Positions 7,574 through 14,531 are shown, counted from the stretch's first letter. The stretch is 16,020 nucleotides of DNA from Humisphaera sp. (GCA_025351525.1 JANXVV010000272.1:1-16020), one strand, 5' to 3'. The notes: generated by a model not told the origin, from the letters alone. A program made the numbers and translations.

Positions 7574-7602
7574 TTGCAACTTAACCCTGATTTGATTGTA
7601 AT
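7574..7602 (+). promoter_or_regulatory. Candidate sigma-70-like promoter of the AraC-type gene
   Basis: TTGCAA (7574-7579), 17-bp spacer, TGTAAT (7597-7602): 4/6 and 5/6 matches with ideal spacing. Transcription would start about 6 nt before ATG 7615. No Shine-Dalgarno is present there, which would fit a nearly leaderless mRNA. Confidence 0.35.
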
Positions 7603-7614
7603 TTAAAGTAACTT

Positions 7615-8847
7615 ATGAGCAAGATTCACCATTCTCCGAAAGCAGATGTTTTAGACGCCCTGAGTGGTTTTGACGGAGACGCCCCCGCGTACCGCCGGCT
7701 GTTTGAGGCGGTCGCCGGTCGGATTCCATTCTCGCAAGCCGTTCTGGTATCCACCTTTCCGCGCGGCGGAACGCAGTTGATCCAACCGATGCAGATGCCG
7801 GATGGATTCTCGCGGGCCTATTCCAAAGGTCTTTTTACATGCGATGGCCCGACTTGGCAGGCGCTGTTGAAGAATCGTCCCGTCACTGGAAAGGATTGCG
7901 TCGCATCGGGCAGCCTCGATTCAAGTGAGTACTATCGGAAAATGATGGAGCCTCACGGATTGGCGTATGTCGCGGCGGTTCGTCTGCCCAGCCCGATCTT
8001 GAGGGGGTATCCCGGCGCATTGCATCTTTACCGTCGTGCGGAGGAACCCGCATTTAGTTCTGAGGACTTGAAAAATCTGGGTCATTTGGCGGCTCAAATC
8101 GGACCGATCATCGATTCCGCCCGCGAATCGCGGGTGCTGGATACTTGCGGGCCGCAACTTCCCTGGGAATATGCCAACAACTGCCGTCAGTTTATCTTTG
8201 ATCGAAAGGGGCGGCAGGTTGCTCTTTTCGATAAAAAATCGGTGTTGGACGATCAGTTGAAGAGCGCGATTCGGGATCTGGTCGCGGGTCGATTGGAAGC
8301 CGTCAATGGTGAAGCGGTGGTGAGCGATCGGGTGGAGCTGCCCGACAGCCACGGCGAGAAGTGGGCGTTTCGGACGGTCGTTCATCGCACCTTCCCGGCG
8401 CTCGGTGATGGGCCTTATGTATTTCTGTGCATTCAGCCTCCCGCCTGCGAGTGGAACGCGATTCGGGTGGGCGATATACAAGCGGATGCCGAGGTATCGC
8501 GTTTGGTGCCTTCGTTGAAGTTTATGCAGGCCGAGTTCCATCGAGTGCCAACTCTCAATGAGATTGCGTCAAAATCACACCTCAGTCCGTTTCATTTCCA
8601 TCGTCGATTCACCGAGCTGCTTGGGCTGACGCCTAAGCATTTCCTGTTGTCTTGCCAAATCACGCAAGCCAAACGGATGTTGATGGAACGGAGGATTACC
8701 CTGGCTGAAATCTCTGCCGAATGCGGGTTCGCGCATCAAAGCCATTTCACCAGCCGATTCAAGCAGGCGACGGGACTGACCCCAACCCGCTGGCGTCGAT
8801 ACGCCACGGAAAATTTCAGTGTGGCGGCAGCAGTGAAAAGTTCTTGA
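7615..8847 (+). CDS. AraC-family transcriptional regulator with an atypical N-terminal sensor half
   Basis: 410 aa. The C-terminal part (about 302-396) is a full AraC/XylS double helix-turn-helix domain: TLNEIASKSHLSPFHFHRRF is the first HTH and TLAEISAECGFAHQSHFTSRF the second, ending GLTPTRWRRY. The N-terminal 290 residues are not the AraC cupin. Residues about 20-165 (from YRRLFEAVAGRIPFSQAVLV, through YYRKMMEPHGLAYVAAVRLP, to EDLKNLGHLAAQIGPIIDSA) look like a GAF-type fold of the sort seen in some LuxR-type regulators. Residues about 170-285 (starting near CRQFIFDRKGRQVALFDKKS) may be a second PAS-like unit. The signal is unknown. No enzyme or transport genes sit directly beside it in operon-like spacing, so its target cannot be named. 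Such regulators are frequent in planctomycetes, as far as I recall. Confidence 0.88.
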   Translation: MSKIHHSPKADVLDALSGFDGDAPAYRRLFEAVAGRIPFSQAVLVSTFPRGGTQLIQPMQMPDGFSRAYSKGLFTCDGPTWQALLKNRPVTGKDCVASGSLDSSEYYRKMMEPHGLAYVAAVRLPSPILRGYPGALHLYRRAEEPAFSSEDLKNLGHLAAQIGPIIDSARESRVLDTCGPQLPWEYANNCRQFIFDRKGRQVALFDKKSVLDDQLKSAIRDLVAGRLEAVNGEAVVSDRVELPDSHGEKWAFRTVVHRTFPALGDGPYVFLCIQPPACEWNAIRVGDIQADAEVSRLVPSLKFMQAEFHRVPTLNEIASKSHLSPFHFHRRFTELLGLTPKHFLLSCQITQAKRMLMERRITLAEISAECGFAHQSHFTSRFKQATGLTPTRWRRYATENFSVAAAVKSS

Positions 8848-8977
8848 GTTGAATCCGCTTATGGCTTAAAATCCTGCGTGGGCCTGCTGAGCTGATATTT
8901 GAGACAGCCACAACCGAAGAAGGGTTCCCCCGGTTCAGGTTAGAATAAAGTTGCGACGGATGAGGGGGGATAGCGAG

Positions 8978-9439
8978 ATGGCAACTATGCAGGATATCAT
9001 CGCGCAAATCCAGTTCAGTGTCTTCCTCGTCAATAAGCCGGGAGTGCTGGCTCAGGTGACGGGTGCGTTGGCCAAGGCGAAAGTGAATGTCGTGGCGATG
9101 ACGCTAGTGGATTCGCAGGAGCATGGCGTGTTGAGGCTCGTCGCCGAAGACGCACAAGCCGCCCGCGAAACGCTCGGGCGGTTGAATCTGCCGATGACCG
9201 AAACCGAGGTGCTTCGGTTGGAAATGTCCAACCGCCCGGGTGCGCTGGCGGACATCGCCACCTTGCTTGGCGAGAATCACATCAACATCAACTATGCCTA
9301 CTGCACCAGCGGTGCGCCGGGCGGGCATACCACCGGCATCTTCAAAGTTGCCGACCCGAAAAAAGCGGAAAAGGTGCTGAAAGCAAGTGGCGGTAAGCAC
9401 AAGGAAGCCGTCGTGCGGCGGCCTGCCGATCGGCGATGA
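8978..9439 (+). CDS. Tandem ACT-domain protein, probable amino-acid-binding regulator
   Basis: 153 aa made almost wholly of two ACT domains. ACT1, about 12-75, begins IQFSVFLVNKPGVLAQVTGALAKAKVNV; ACT2, about 77-137, begins VLRLEMSNRPGALADIATLLGENHININYAY. ACT domains bind small ligands, mostly amino acids, at a dimer interface. The NKPGVLA and NRPGALA loops match the conserved ligand loop. There is no catalytic domain, so it is likely a stand-alone sensor or allosteric partner. ATG 8978 was chosen because GGGGGA (8964-8970 region) lies 8 nt upstream; upstream TTG 8951 and ATG 8960 would place that site inside the gene. The PDZ-like gene follows after 36 nt and may share a transcript. Confidence 0.88.
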   Translation: MATMQDIIAQIQFSVFLVNKPGVLAQVTGALAKAKVNVVAMTLVDSQEHGVLRLVAEDAQAARETLGRLNLPMTETEVLRLEMSNRPGALADIATLLGENHININYAYCTSGAPGGHTTGIFKVADPKKAEKVLKASGGKHKEAVVRRPADRR

Positions 9440-9475
9440 TCGAGTTCATCAGAGACGATCCATTCGAGGTCCATC

Positions 9476-9979
9476 ATGCGAAATATGTTCGGCTTAGCTG
9501 GAATTCTCGTGACGGTGGGGGTGGTCGCCTGGATTCTAAACAGCGCCTATTTGCCGCACACACAGGCGGTCATCACGGCTCAAAAAAGCATGCAACCGAC
9601 GATCAATCGGATCGCCTCGCAGGGTGACGACGGCGTGCCGGTGGCGAAATCAGCCGTGCTGGTTCCGATTGAAACCAACGGAAAACTACGCGGGCTTTCG
9701 GTGCAGAGCATCGTCCAAGGTGGCGGGCTGCAAACGGTTTACGGCCTGATGCCCGGCGATGTCATCCGCCGCATCAACGGTTTTGTGATCGGTGAATCCG
9801 GCAACGCCAGTGTGGAAGATGAAAGTTCGGCGAAGGATTTTTTGTGCGTCGATGCCTATCGAGGCCACTGGCCGCTCACCGTCGATCGTGGTGGGACGGA
9901 AATTTCCCTTCCCACCCAGCGCAGTTTCTCACCCCCGCCCGCAGCGAACAATAGCGGCAAGACAACTCCCGCTCAATGA
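9476..9979 (+). CDS. Membrane-anchored PDZ-like protein
   Basis: 167 aa. One N-terminal membrane segment (about 4-22, GLAGILVTVGVVAWIL) is followed by an extracytoplasmic part. Residues about 72-140 resemble a PDZ domain: LSVQSIVQGGGLQTVYGLMPGDVIRRINGFVIG has the GL-x-GDVI-x-x-ING core of PDZ domains of the type II secretion GspC / HtrA type. The tail is Pro/Ser/Asn-rich and probably disordered. There is no protease domain. ATG 9476 has a good site (GAGGT, 9466-9470, 5-nt gap). Function unknown: a scaffold or substrate-binding role at the membrane is inferred from PDZ alone. The gene is followed by a strong terminator at 10020-10043. Confidence 0.75.
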   Translation: MRNMFGLAGILVTVGVVAWILNSAYLPHTQAVITAQKSMQPTINRIASQGDDGVPVAKSAVLVPIETNGKLRGLSVQSIVQGGGLQTVYGLMPGDVIRRINGFVIGESGNASVEDESSAKDFLCVDAYRGHWPLTVDRGGTEISLPTQRSFSPPPAANNSGKTTPAQ

Positions 9980-10019
9980 TCCAAGAGCATGTTTAAAAAC
10001 ATAGCGGTGGCTGTAGTAG

Positions 10020-10043
10020 CATGGGCTAACAGCCCATGTTTTT
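10020..10043 (+). terminator. Rho-independent terminator of the PDZ-like gene
   Basis: CATGGGCT-aac-AGCCCATG (8-bp stem, 3-nt loop) followed at once by TTTTTGTATTTG. Formed by the left arm of the nested repeat; it points with the PDZ-like gene. Confidence 0.75.
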
Positions 10044-10050
10044 GTATTTG

Positions 10051-10084
10051 AAAAAGAAAATCATGGGCTGGTGGCCCATGCTAC
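10051..10084 (-). terminator. Rho-independent terminator of the lipoprotein gene
   Basis: On the - strand the right arm gives CATGGGC-cacc-GCCCATG-like pairing followed by ATTTTCTTTTT. Together with the preceding terminator it forms a back-to-back pair between two convergent genes. Confidence 0.7.
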
Positions 10085-10128
10085 GGAAAACCCGACCGAC
10101 TTCCTAAACATGCTTTAAGCCTTGGTGG

Positions 10129-10731
10129 TTATTCCGGCATCGGCACGGTAAATTTCCCCCACACAGTGACGATCTTCACAGGCTTCTCCGCATCCGGTGG
10201 CTCGAACCAGCGAAACTGTCCTTCCAGTTCAATCGTTAACTTACCTCCGGCCTCCGTTGCAAACAGGATGTGAATTTCGATCGGCTCCAGCACCGCCGCT
10301 CCGCCATTGAGCGTAAGGCCGTTCAGTGTTTCAGAACGTTCCGGATCATCGTTGGAAAAATGCCATGCCGTTCCTCCCAGATTCGCCGGATCGTCGATGT
10401 CTTCAAGGGTGAAATCGAAATTGAAGGAGTTTCCGTTTGCGGCATCCGCCGAGGGCGTGGACCACTGAACCGCCACGCCATTGCCGGTCCCTTGCGCGCG
10501 GAGTTCCCCATCGGGAAAAAGAACCGGCGCATCGTCAATGCTCAATGAGATACCGTGTGCCGATGGGTTTGCGGCGGACTGCTTGGTCGGAAGCAATCTT
10601 GCTGAATCCGCCTCGCCCTTGCCGCAACCGACCAGGAAGAAGAGGGCGGCGCATAGCGCGAGATTCAGAAATGGATGTTGAAAGAAGGCAATCGCATTTG
10701 GCCTTCCGGTCCCCTCCCCCCATGTACTCAT
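10129..10731 (-). CDS. Hypothetical lipoprotein whose 5' end lies in a repeat
   Basis: About 200 aa from ATG 10731-10729. A hydrophobic stretch (LNLALCAALFFLVGC) ends in lipobox LVGC, so export and lipidation at the membrane are likely. The mature part is acidic and beta-rich in appearance (SLSIDDAPVLFPDGE, FNFDFTLEDIDDPANLGG, KLTIELEGQFRWF, IVTVWGKFTV). I do not recognise a family. The start is uncertain. The open frame continues to 10968, but its first 75 or so residues are translated from the repeat at 10705-10861 (PHPNPPP-type peptides, typical of that repeat). The nearest ATG lies in the loop-side stem of that repeat and has no Shine-Dalgarno; a CTG just before the hydrophobic core is another option. 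The native start may have been replaced or lost. Confidence 0.6.
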   Translation of the reverse strand: MSTWGEGTGRPNAIAFFQHPFLNLALCAALFFLVGCGKGEADSARLLPTKQSAANPSAHGISLSIDDAPVLFPDGELRAQGTGNGVAVQWSTPSADAANGNSFNFDFTLEDIDDPANLGGTAWHFSNDDPERSETLNGLTLNGGAAVLEPIEIHILFATEAGGKLTIELEGQFRWFEPPDAEKPVKIVTVWGKFTVPMPE

Positions 10732-10861
10732 GGGGGGAGGGTTAGGATGAGGGGTCTTTCTTCGTGGCGAGAAGACGTTCCATTGCTCGACTCGGCGCAA
10801 GAAAAATGCAAAACCCCTCACCCTAACCCTCCCCCCGGCGTACCGGGGGGAGGGGATCGGA
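10705..10861. repeat. Composite inverted repeat of the CCTCACCCTAACCC type
   Basis: The left arm (10705-10755) and right arm (about 10813-10861) are near-complementary over about 45 bp. Each arm contains a GC-rich hairpin. The left one is CCCCCCATG-tact-CATGGGGGG (10715-10736 region); the right one is CCCCCCGG-cgta-CCGGGGGG, so the loops differ but both pair. The arms also share the tract AGGGTTAGG-TGAGGGGT. Sequences like CCCTCACCCTAACCCTC are widespread dispersed repeats in many bacteria. Confidence 0.9.
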
Positions 10862-11007
10862 AATTTCGAATGCGATAGCCGAGGATGTTGAAATGGTTTG
10901 ATTCGGCTCATTCGAATGCTTGTCCTATTTCTCTCAATAACTGTACATGATTGATGATGCACAGTCATTCAGTACCCGACCCACGCTCCAGACGATACCA
11001 TAACCCC

Positions 11008-11739
11008 ATGCCCAGCACCGCAGCCGACGTTCCCGCGATCACTTCGATCCTCTGCGAACAGTGCGGCTACACGCTCGACGGCCTTCCGCCGGAGTCGCGC
11101 TGTCCCGAATGCGGGAAACCGGTGATTGAAAGTTTGAGTGGAGATGGTCGAAGTCCCGCCGAATGGGAAGGCGCGCGGCGCAACCTTCCGAATTTTCTGC
11201 GCACGACATGGCAAGTGATCGTAAAACCGAGCACTTTCTTTCGAGCGACCACCACGCGGGGACCGATTCGTCCCTCCAAGATCTTCGCGAGAATCCAATG
11301 GTGCATCGCGTCTATCCTGCTCGCGACGGCCGGCTACATCCACTGGTTTGGCGTGATGTCTAACGATCCCCTCACCGGCCTGCTTCCCCAACTCGCCTGG
11401 CTGGGACTCTACGTCCTGACCTTCGCTTCGCTCTTCGGGATAACCCTGCTGGCCGCCAGTTTAAGCGCATGGGAAGGTCGCTATCGCGGCATGAGGCTCC
11501 CCAGGCCGGTCGTGCTGCGGGGTCTTTACTATCACGCCGCCCACTATCTGCCGGTTTCCCTTATCGCCCTGGTGTCCACCGGCGGCTATGCCTGCCTCTA
11601 CCACCGATATCCCTTCGCGTATGCTTCCTTCATCACCTATTATCTCTACGCGCTCTCCGCCGAAGTGATTCTCGCAGCCGTCTACCTGTTCTGGACCTAT
11701 TGGGCCGCAATGCGGAATATGATGTATGCCAATCGATAA
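11008..11739 (+). CDS. Zinc-ribbon membrane protein of planctomycete type
   Basis: 243 aa from ATG 11008. The N-terminal zinc ribbon is CEQCGYTLDGLPPESRCPECG, with Cys16, Cys19, Cys32 and Cys35 as ligands. After a linker (about 45-80) come about four hydrophobic segments, around IQWCIASILLATAGYIHWFG, LGLYVLTFASLFGITLLAAS, LPVSLIALVSTGGYACLY and LYALSAEVILAAVYLFWTYW, which loosely recall Yip1-type membrane domains. The CxxCGYxLxGL...CPEC ribbon joined to a membrane part is common in planctomycetes, as far as I recall; its function is unknown. The open frame extends to TTG 10951 with ATGs at 10954 and 10957, but no start has a Shine-Dalgarno; 11008 leaves a short lead to the ribbon. It overlaps the next gene by 14 bp. 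Confidence 0.8.
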   Translation: MPSTAADVPAITSILCEQCGYTLDGLPPESRCPECGKPVIESLSGDGRSPAEWEGARRNLPNFLRTTWQVIVKPSTFFRATTTRGPIRPSKIFARIQWCIASILLATAGYIHWFGVMSNDPLTGLLPQLAWLGLYVLTFASLFGITLLAASLSAWEGRYRGMRLPRPVVLRGLYYHAAHYLPVSLIALVSTGGYACLYHRYPFAYASFITYYLYALSAEVILAAVYLFWTYWAAMRNMMYANR

Positions 11740-12505
11740 GTCCCCCATAGAACCACCCGTTTCACCCATCCTCCAAACCCCGCGAAAAGTGTACCTGCCT
11801 TCGGGGGTACGCTTCTTTCTGCTGGCATTGCTTTTCATGGCCATCGGGGCGGCCTACTACCTTATCCGGCACTCAGAGATCGGTGCCCAACTGCATGATT
11901 GGAAGGGATTGCTTCGCTGGGCCAACGAACATAGCCGAACCGTTCTCGGTTGGGTTGCGGCACATCCCATCGAGGCTCCCGCGCTTCTCATCGGCGCTTA
12001 CTTGCTCTGCACGCTTTTGATGCTCCCCGTCTGGCCCTCCCAGCTGGCGGCAGGCTACTGCTTCGGGCTGTTTTTCGGCATTTTGTGGTGCCAGATCGGA
12101 GCCGTCATCGGCGGTGTGGCGGCTTTGATCTTGTCTCACCTCCTGGTCGGTCAATGGTTCCGCGCTCGATACGAATCGCGGTTTAAAAAGCTTCAGCGGA
12201 TCAACGATCAACTTGGCCACAGCGGCCTGTATGTCGTCATGGGCATTCGCCTCTGCCATATGCTCCCTTTTGGATTGAGCAATTACCTGTTCGGCCTGAC
12301 CACCATCACCGTCGCCGATGTCACCCTCGGCACGTTCGGCGGGGGGATGCCGGCGGTCGGCATTTACGTGATTCTTGGAGCGGGGCGTGCGAAGGATTGG
12401 CGGGCGTGGGCGGTCATCGGCGCGATCAACGTGATGTTGTTGATTCCCGTCGTCCGCCGGTATCTGAAACGTCGATCGATTGTTTCCGGGTCGAGGCGGC
12501 TTTGA
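11726..12505 (+). CDS. TVP38/TMEM64 (DedA-like, SNARE-associated) membrane protein
   Basis: 259 aa integral membrane protein. A first membrane segment at about 28-47 (VRFFLLALLFMAIGAAYYLI) is followed by a soluble loop and then the family core: a membrane region with LLMLPVWPSQLAAGYCFGLFFG, a Gly-rich helix GAVIGGVAALILS, and the signature IRLCHMLPFGLSNYLFGLTTI followed by GTFGGGMPAVGIYVILGA. In this family the RL-x-x-x-x-PF and GT-x-x-G-x-x-P motifs belong to re-entrant hairpins; relatives act in lipid scrambling or in membrane homeostasis, but the substrate here is unknown. ATG 11726 overlaps the zinc-ribbon gene by 14 bp, so translational coupling is likely. No clear terminator follows; the inverted repeat at 12531-12603 lies 25 nt downstream. 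Confidence 0.85.
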   Translation: MPIDKSPIEPPVSPILQTPRKVYLPSGVRFFLLALLFMAIGAAYYLIRHSEIGAQLHDWKGLLRWANEHSRTVLGWVAAHPIEAPALLIGAYLLCTLLMLPVWPSQLAAGYCFGLFFGILWCQIGAVIGGVAALILSHLLVGQWFRARYESRFKKLQRINDQLGHSGLYVVMGIRLCHMLPFGLSNYLFGLTTITVADVTLGTFGGGMPAVGIYVILGAGRAKDWRAWAVIGAINVMLLIPVVRRYLKRRSIVSGSRRL

Positions 12506-12530
12506 TTTTTTAGCCCAGATTTCGCACTCC

Positions 12531-12603
12531 AGTGCTTTGTCACAACTAAAATGTCGGTTCGGACCCATATTGGCACCCGACATTTTAAGTGTGACTGAAC
12601 ACT
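12531..12603. repeat. Imperfect inverted repeat, MITE-like size
   Basis: Arms 12531-12557 and 12577-12603 pair at 22 of 27 positions around a 19-nt centre; the innermost TAAAATGTCGG / CCGACATTTTA is perfect. It lies between convergent genes and holds no frame. It could be a small dispersed repeat or a bidirectional terminator without a T-run. Confidence 0.6.
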
Positions 12604-12638
12604 AGCGCCCTTCTCACGTTGGTGAAGTGATTTTGAAG

Positions 12639-12702
12639 GAAGTGCCGCCGGTGCCCCTACCGGCGATCTTCGGTCTTGCACGCGGGATCCCGCCAGCACT
12701 TC
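12639..12702. other. Possible three-way-junction structure
   Basis: GAAGTGC (12639-12645) pairs with GCACTTC (12696-12702). Between them lie hairpin CGCCGGT-gcccct-ACCGGCG (12646-12665) and palindrome GCGGGATCCCGC (12682-12693). This would fold as a closed three-way junction in either strand's RNA. I do not recognise it as a known riboswitch or ncRNA. The rest of 12703-12919 shows only three ACTGAAC-like units at about 12748-12775 and no gene. Confidence 0.35.
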
Positions 12703-12919
12703 AATCGAATCCCGCCATGAACGCCGTACCGTCGTGAAAAACGCACTGGCTGAACAAAACTGAACTAAACTGAACATCTTTTGTATGAGTTCTCCGAAAT
12801 TACTCAGGCTCAACTGGAATACTTGTCAGGTATCCGCATCTATGAAAGCGACGCTAGACCGCCTTTGCATCCTGGCAGGAAAATCACCTCGCAAGCGAGA
12901 CCGTTAAACGTTGGGAGCC

Positions 12920-12961
12920 AAATTAAATAAGCAAGGCCCGCCGATGAGGGCGGGCCTTGCT
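12920..12961 (-). terminator. Rho-independent terminator of the prepilin gene
   Basis: On the - strand AGCAAGGCCCGCC pairs with GGCGGGCCTTGCT (12961-12949 / 12942-12930; 13 bp, 6-nt loop), followed by TTATTTAATTT. It lies 38 nt after the stop of the - strand gene. Confidence 0.88.
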
Positions 12962-12999
12962 GAACTACGTCTCCGATTCATGCGAACACGAACCGATTT

Positions 13000-13893
13000 T
13001 TACTGCCAGGGCATGAGGACGCTGTCGTCCTTGTGAGCCGGACCTCTCGTCAAGGCGGGATCGCCGGTACCGTTGGGACTCGTCACACCGGTCGCTGCGA
13101 CTTTGGAACCCTGGGCATAGATGTTGTCCTGATTCACACCCGCAAAGCAGGTGTGCTGGAATTCGACATGGCCATCGCCATACAAGACGTTCTCGCCTTG
13201 CGACTGGTGATTTTTGCTGTTGCCGAGCATCTGATCCTTGCCGTTGGAGGTGGTTCGCACACCGGCCAAATCCGTCGAACCGGCAACTTTGATACCTGGG
13301 TTGAGGTCTGCGGCAATGGCAAAGTCCGCCTTGAGGGTGTTCGTCCAGCGGAAGCCGTCCGTCACCGCAGCAGCCTGCGGATACATATCTTCGATGCTAT
13401 AGCTGCAATTCAGGAAGATGCCTTTCGTATCGCCCGTGAAATTGCTTTGATTCTGAACGTTGCCGCGGAGGGCGACCGGTGCCGCCTGATAGGAGTCTGG
13501 TTCCGCGTTGCTGCTCGGGCAGACGAACACGGCAGCCGTCATATCCTGCGTCCGAAGAAGCAGGAAGATGGCGGCACCGATGTTGTTCACACCGACCGGG
13601 GTACCCGTAGCGGAAAACGGGTTAGCCACGCTATTACCCGTATTGTTAATGATGACGTTTTTAGTCGTATCAAAATTGGTCCGCGGGAAGTTACCGTTAT
13701 TCTCGTTGGCGTACAGTTGCAGCGCCTGACCCATCTGGCGCAGATTACTGCCGCATTTGACGCGATTGGCGGTCTCGCGGGCTTTGCTCAACGAGGGAAG
13801 CAGGATCGAGATCAGCAGAGCGATGATCCCGATGACGACGAGCAGTTCGACGAGCGTGAAGCCCTTGAACTGCGAACGATTCCGACGCTTCAT
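13000..13893 (-). CDS. Type IV-like prepilin / type II secretion pseudopilin, planctomycete type
   Basis: 297 aa. The N terminus MKRRNRSQFKG|FTLVELLVV has the prepilin peptidase site after Gly11 and Glu at position +5 (Glu16), followed by one hydrophobic helix (IGIIALLISILLPSLSKA, to about 38). The globular part carries CPSS (125-128) and, near the end, NHQSQGENVLYGDGHV (H229 to D240-G241), a form of the H-x9/10-DG motif of the large planctomycete pseudopilin families. These proteins are exported, cleaved and N-methylated; their exact role in planctomycetes is not settled, and many copies per genome are usual. ATG 13893 is preceded by AAAGGAG at 7 nt. It is a single gene with its own terminator at 12930-12961. 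No assembly ATPase or platform gene is nearby. Confidence 0.92.
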   Translation of the reverse strand: MKRRNRSQFKGFTLVELLVVIGIIALLISILLPSLSKARETANRVKCGSNLRQMGQALQLYANENNGNFPRTNFDTTKNVIINNTGNSVANPFSATGTPVGVNNIGAAIFLLLRTQDMTAAVFVCPSSNAEPDSYQAAPVALRGNVQNQSNFTGDTKGIFLNCSYSIEDMYPQAAAVTDGFRWTNTLKADFAIAADLNPGIKVAGSTDLAGVRTTSNGKDQMLGNSKNHQSQGENVLYGDGHVEFQHTCFAGVNQDNIYAQGSKVAATGVTSPNGTGDPALTRGPAHKDDSVLMPWQ

Positions 13894-14341
13894 GATGAAG
13901 CTCCTTTCGATGCGTCGCCCAGAAGACTCGTCCGGCAGGACCTGATCGGCTCATGCCGACGTCGTATCAATATAACAATATGATGATGACGTTTGAGATT
14001 CGCTCAAGCACGACAAGGACATTAAGCGATAAGGTCAGGCCGACTAAAGAATCCAAAGGCGACAACTTGAGACCCATCGGCGAACACCGCCGATGGTAAA
14101 TTTCCAAACTTAAAAGTCCGCTGCAACTGCCTACGCATGGGGTCGATTAAAAGTTCAATTCAAACAATTTTCATTTTGCAATCGATCTCTTTCAACGGCG
14201 GACTGTCGGTAGTGTACCAAAGAGTTCTTTCGCGAGTCAATCAAAATCTGAAAAATCAAAAATTTGTTTTGTGAAGGTGGTGATTTCAACGACGGCGTGC
14301 CGGTCGCAGTGGAGCCACCATTAAAACAAGCGGGGAACTGC
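13894..14341. other. Upstream region of the prepilin gene, no gene seen
   Basis: About 450 bases without a convincing frame; AT-rich from about 14100. It contains the Shine-Dalgarno of the prepilin gene, the hairpin at 14074-14096, and a distant 7-bp pair AGTCCGC (14115-14121) / GCGGACT (14198-14204). I could not identify a clear -35/-10 for the prepilin gene. Confidence 0.5.
14074..14096. promoter_or_regulatory. Hairpin upstream of the prepilin gene
   Basis: Perfect 9-bp stem CCATCGGCG-aacac-CGCCGATGG, about 180 nt before the prepilin start. It could be a leader-RNA structure or an operator; there is no T-run on either side. Confidence 0.4.
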
Positions 14342-14424
14342 GAAGGCGCGAAAGCGCGAAGTTAAACGCGACGGAAATTCCTTTTTTAATTTCTTCGCGT
14401 TTAACTTTGCGCTTTCGCGCCTTC
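14342..14424. repeat. Composite inverted repeat with GCGCGAAAGCGCG arms
   Basis: 30-bp arms 14342-14371 and 14395-14424 with one mismatch, centre AT-rich (23 nt). Each arm contains the small hairpin CGC-GAAA-GCG, which has a GNRA-like loop in one RNA strand. The pairing weakly extends 5-10 bp outward. It sits between the divergent prepilin and permease genes. Confidence 0.88.
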
Positions 14425-14465
14425 ACGGTTTCTTTGAGTTTTTTGGACCGGGTGCAAAGGACATC

Positions 14466-14505
14466 TTGCGAACTACATCCGCTTCGCCCACAATCAAACC
14501 GGTTT
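14466..14505 (+). promoter_or_regulatory. Candidate promoter and LacI-type operator of the permease gene
   Basis: TTGCGA (14466-14471), 17-bp spacer, CACAAT (14489-14494), then palindrome AAACCGGTTT (14496-14505), where the transcript would start. AAACCGGTTT has the central CG and A/T arms of many LacI/GalR-family operators. The repressor gene is not in the window. Confidence 0.35.
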
Positions 14506-14531
14506 CAACTGACATTTCGCGGAGCATACGC

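Larger units (their letters stand above)
9986..10114. repeat. Nested inverted repeat, REPIN-like, GTAG type
   Basis: The outer arms AGCATGTTTA (9986-9995) and its perfect complement (10105-10114) enclose an inner pair of 23-bp arms (10016-10038 / 10062-10084, 21 of 23 pairing). Each inner arm is GTAG plus hairpin CATGGGCT-aac-AGCCCATG. It has the same plan as the element at 2009-2120 with different bases (CATGGGCT against CACGGGCT). Confidence 0.85.

Noticed and set aside
10732..10968. N-terminal extension of the lipoprotein frame
   Set aside because: It is translated repeat sequence (PHPNPPP-type peptides), which would bury the signal peptide far from the start.
11873..12583. 236-codon frame on the - strand opposite the TMEM64 gene
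   Set aside because: Its translation is rich in Asp, Arg, Gln and His with no domain; the + frame encodes a clear membrane family.
13033..13983. 316-codon frame on the + strand opposite the prepilin gene
   Set aside because: The - strand frame has a textbook prepilin signal, Shine-Dalgarno and terminator; the + frame has none and no recognisable domain.
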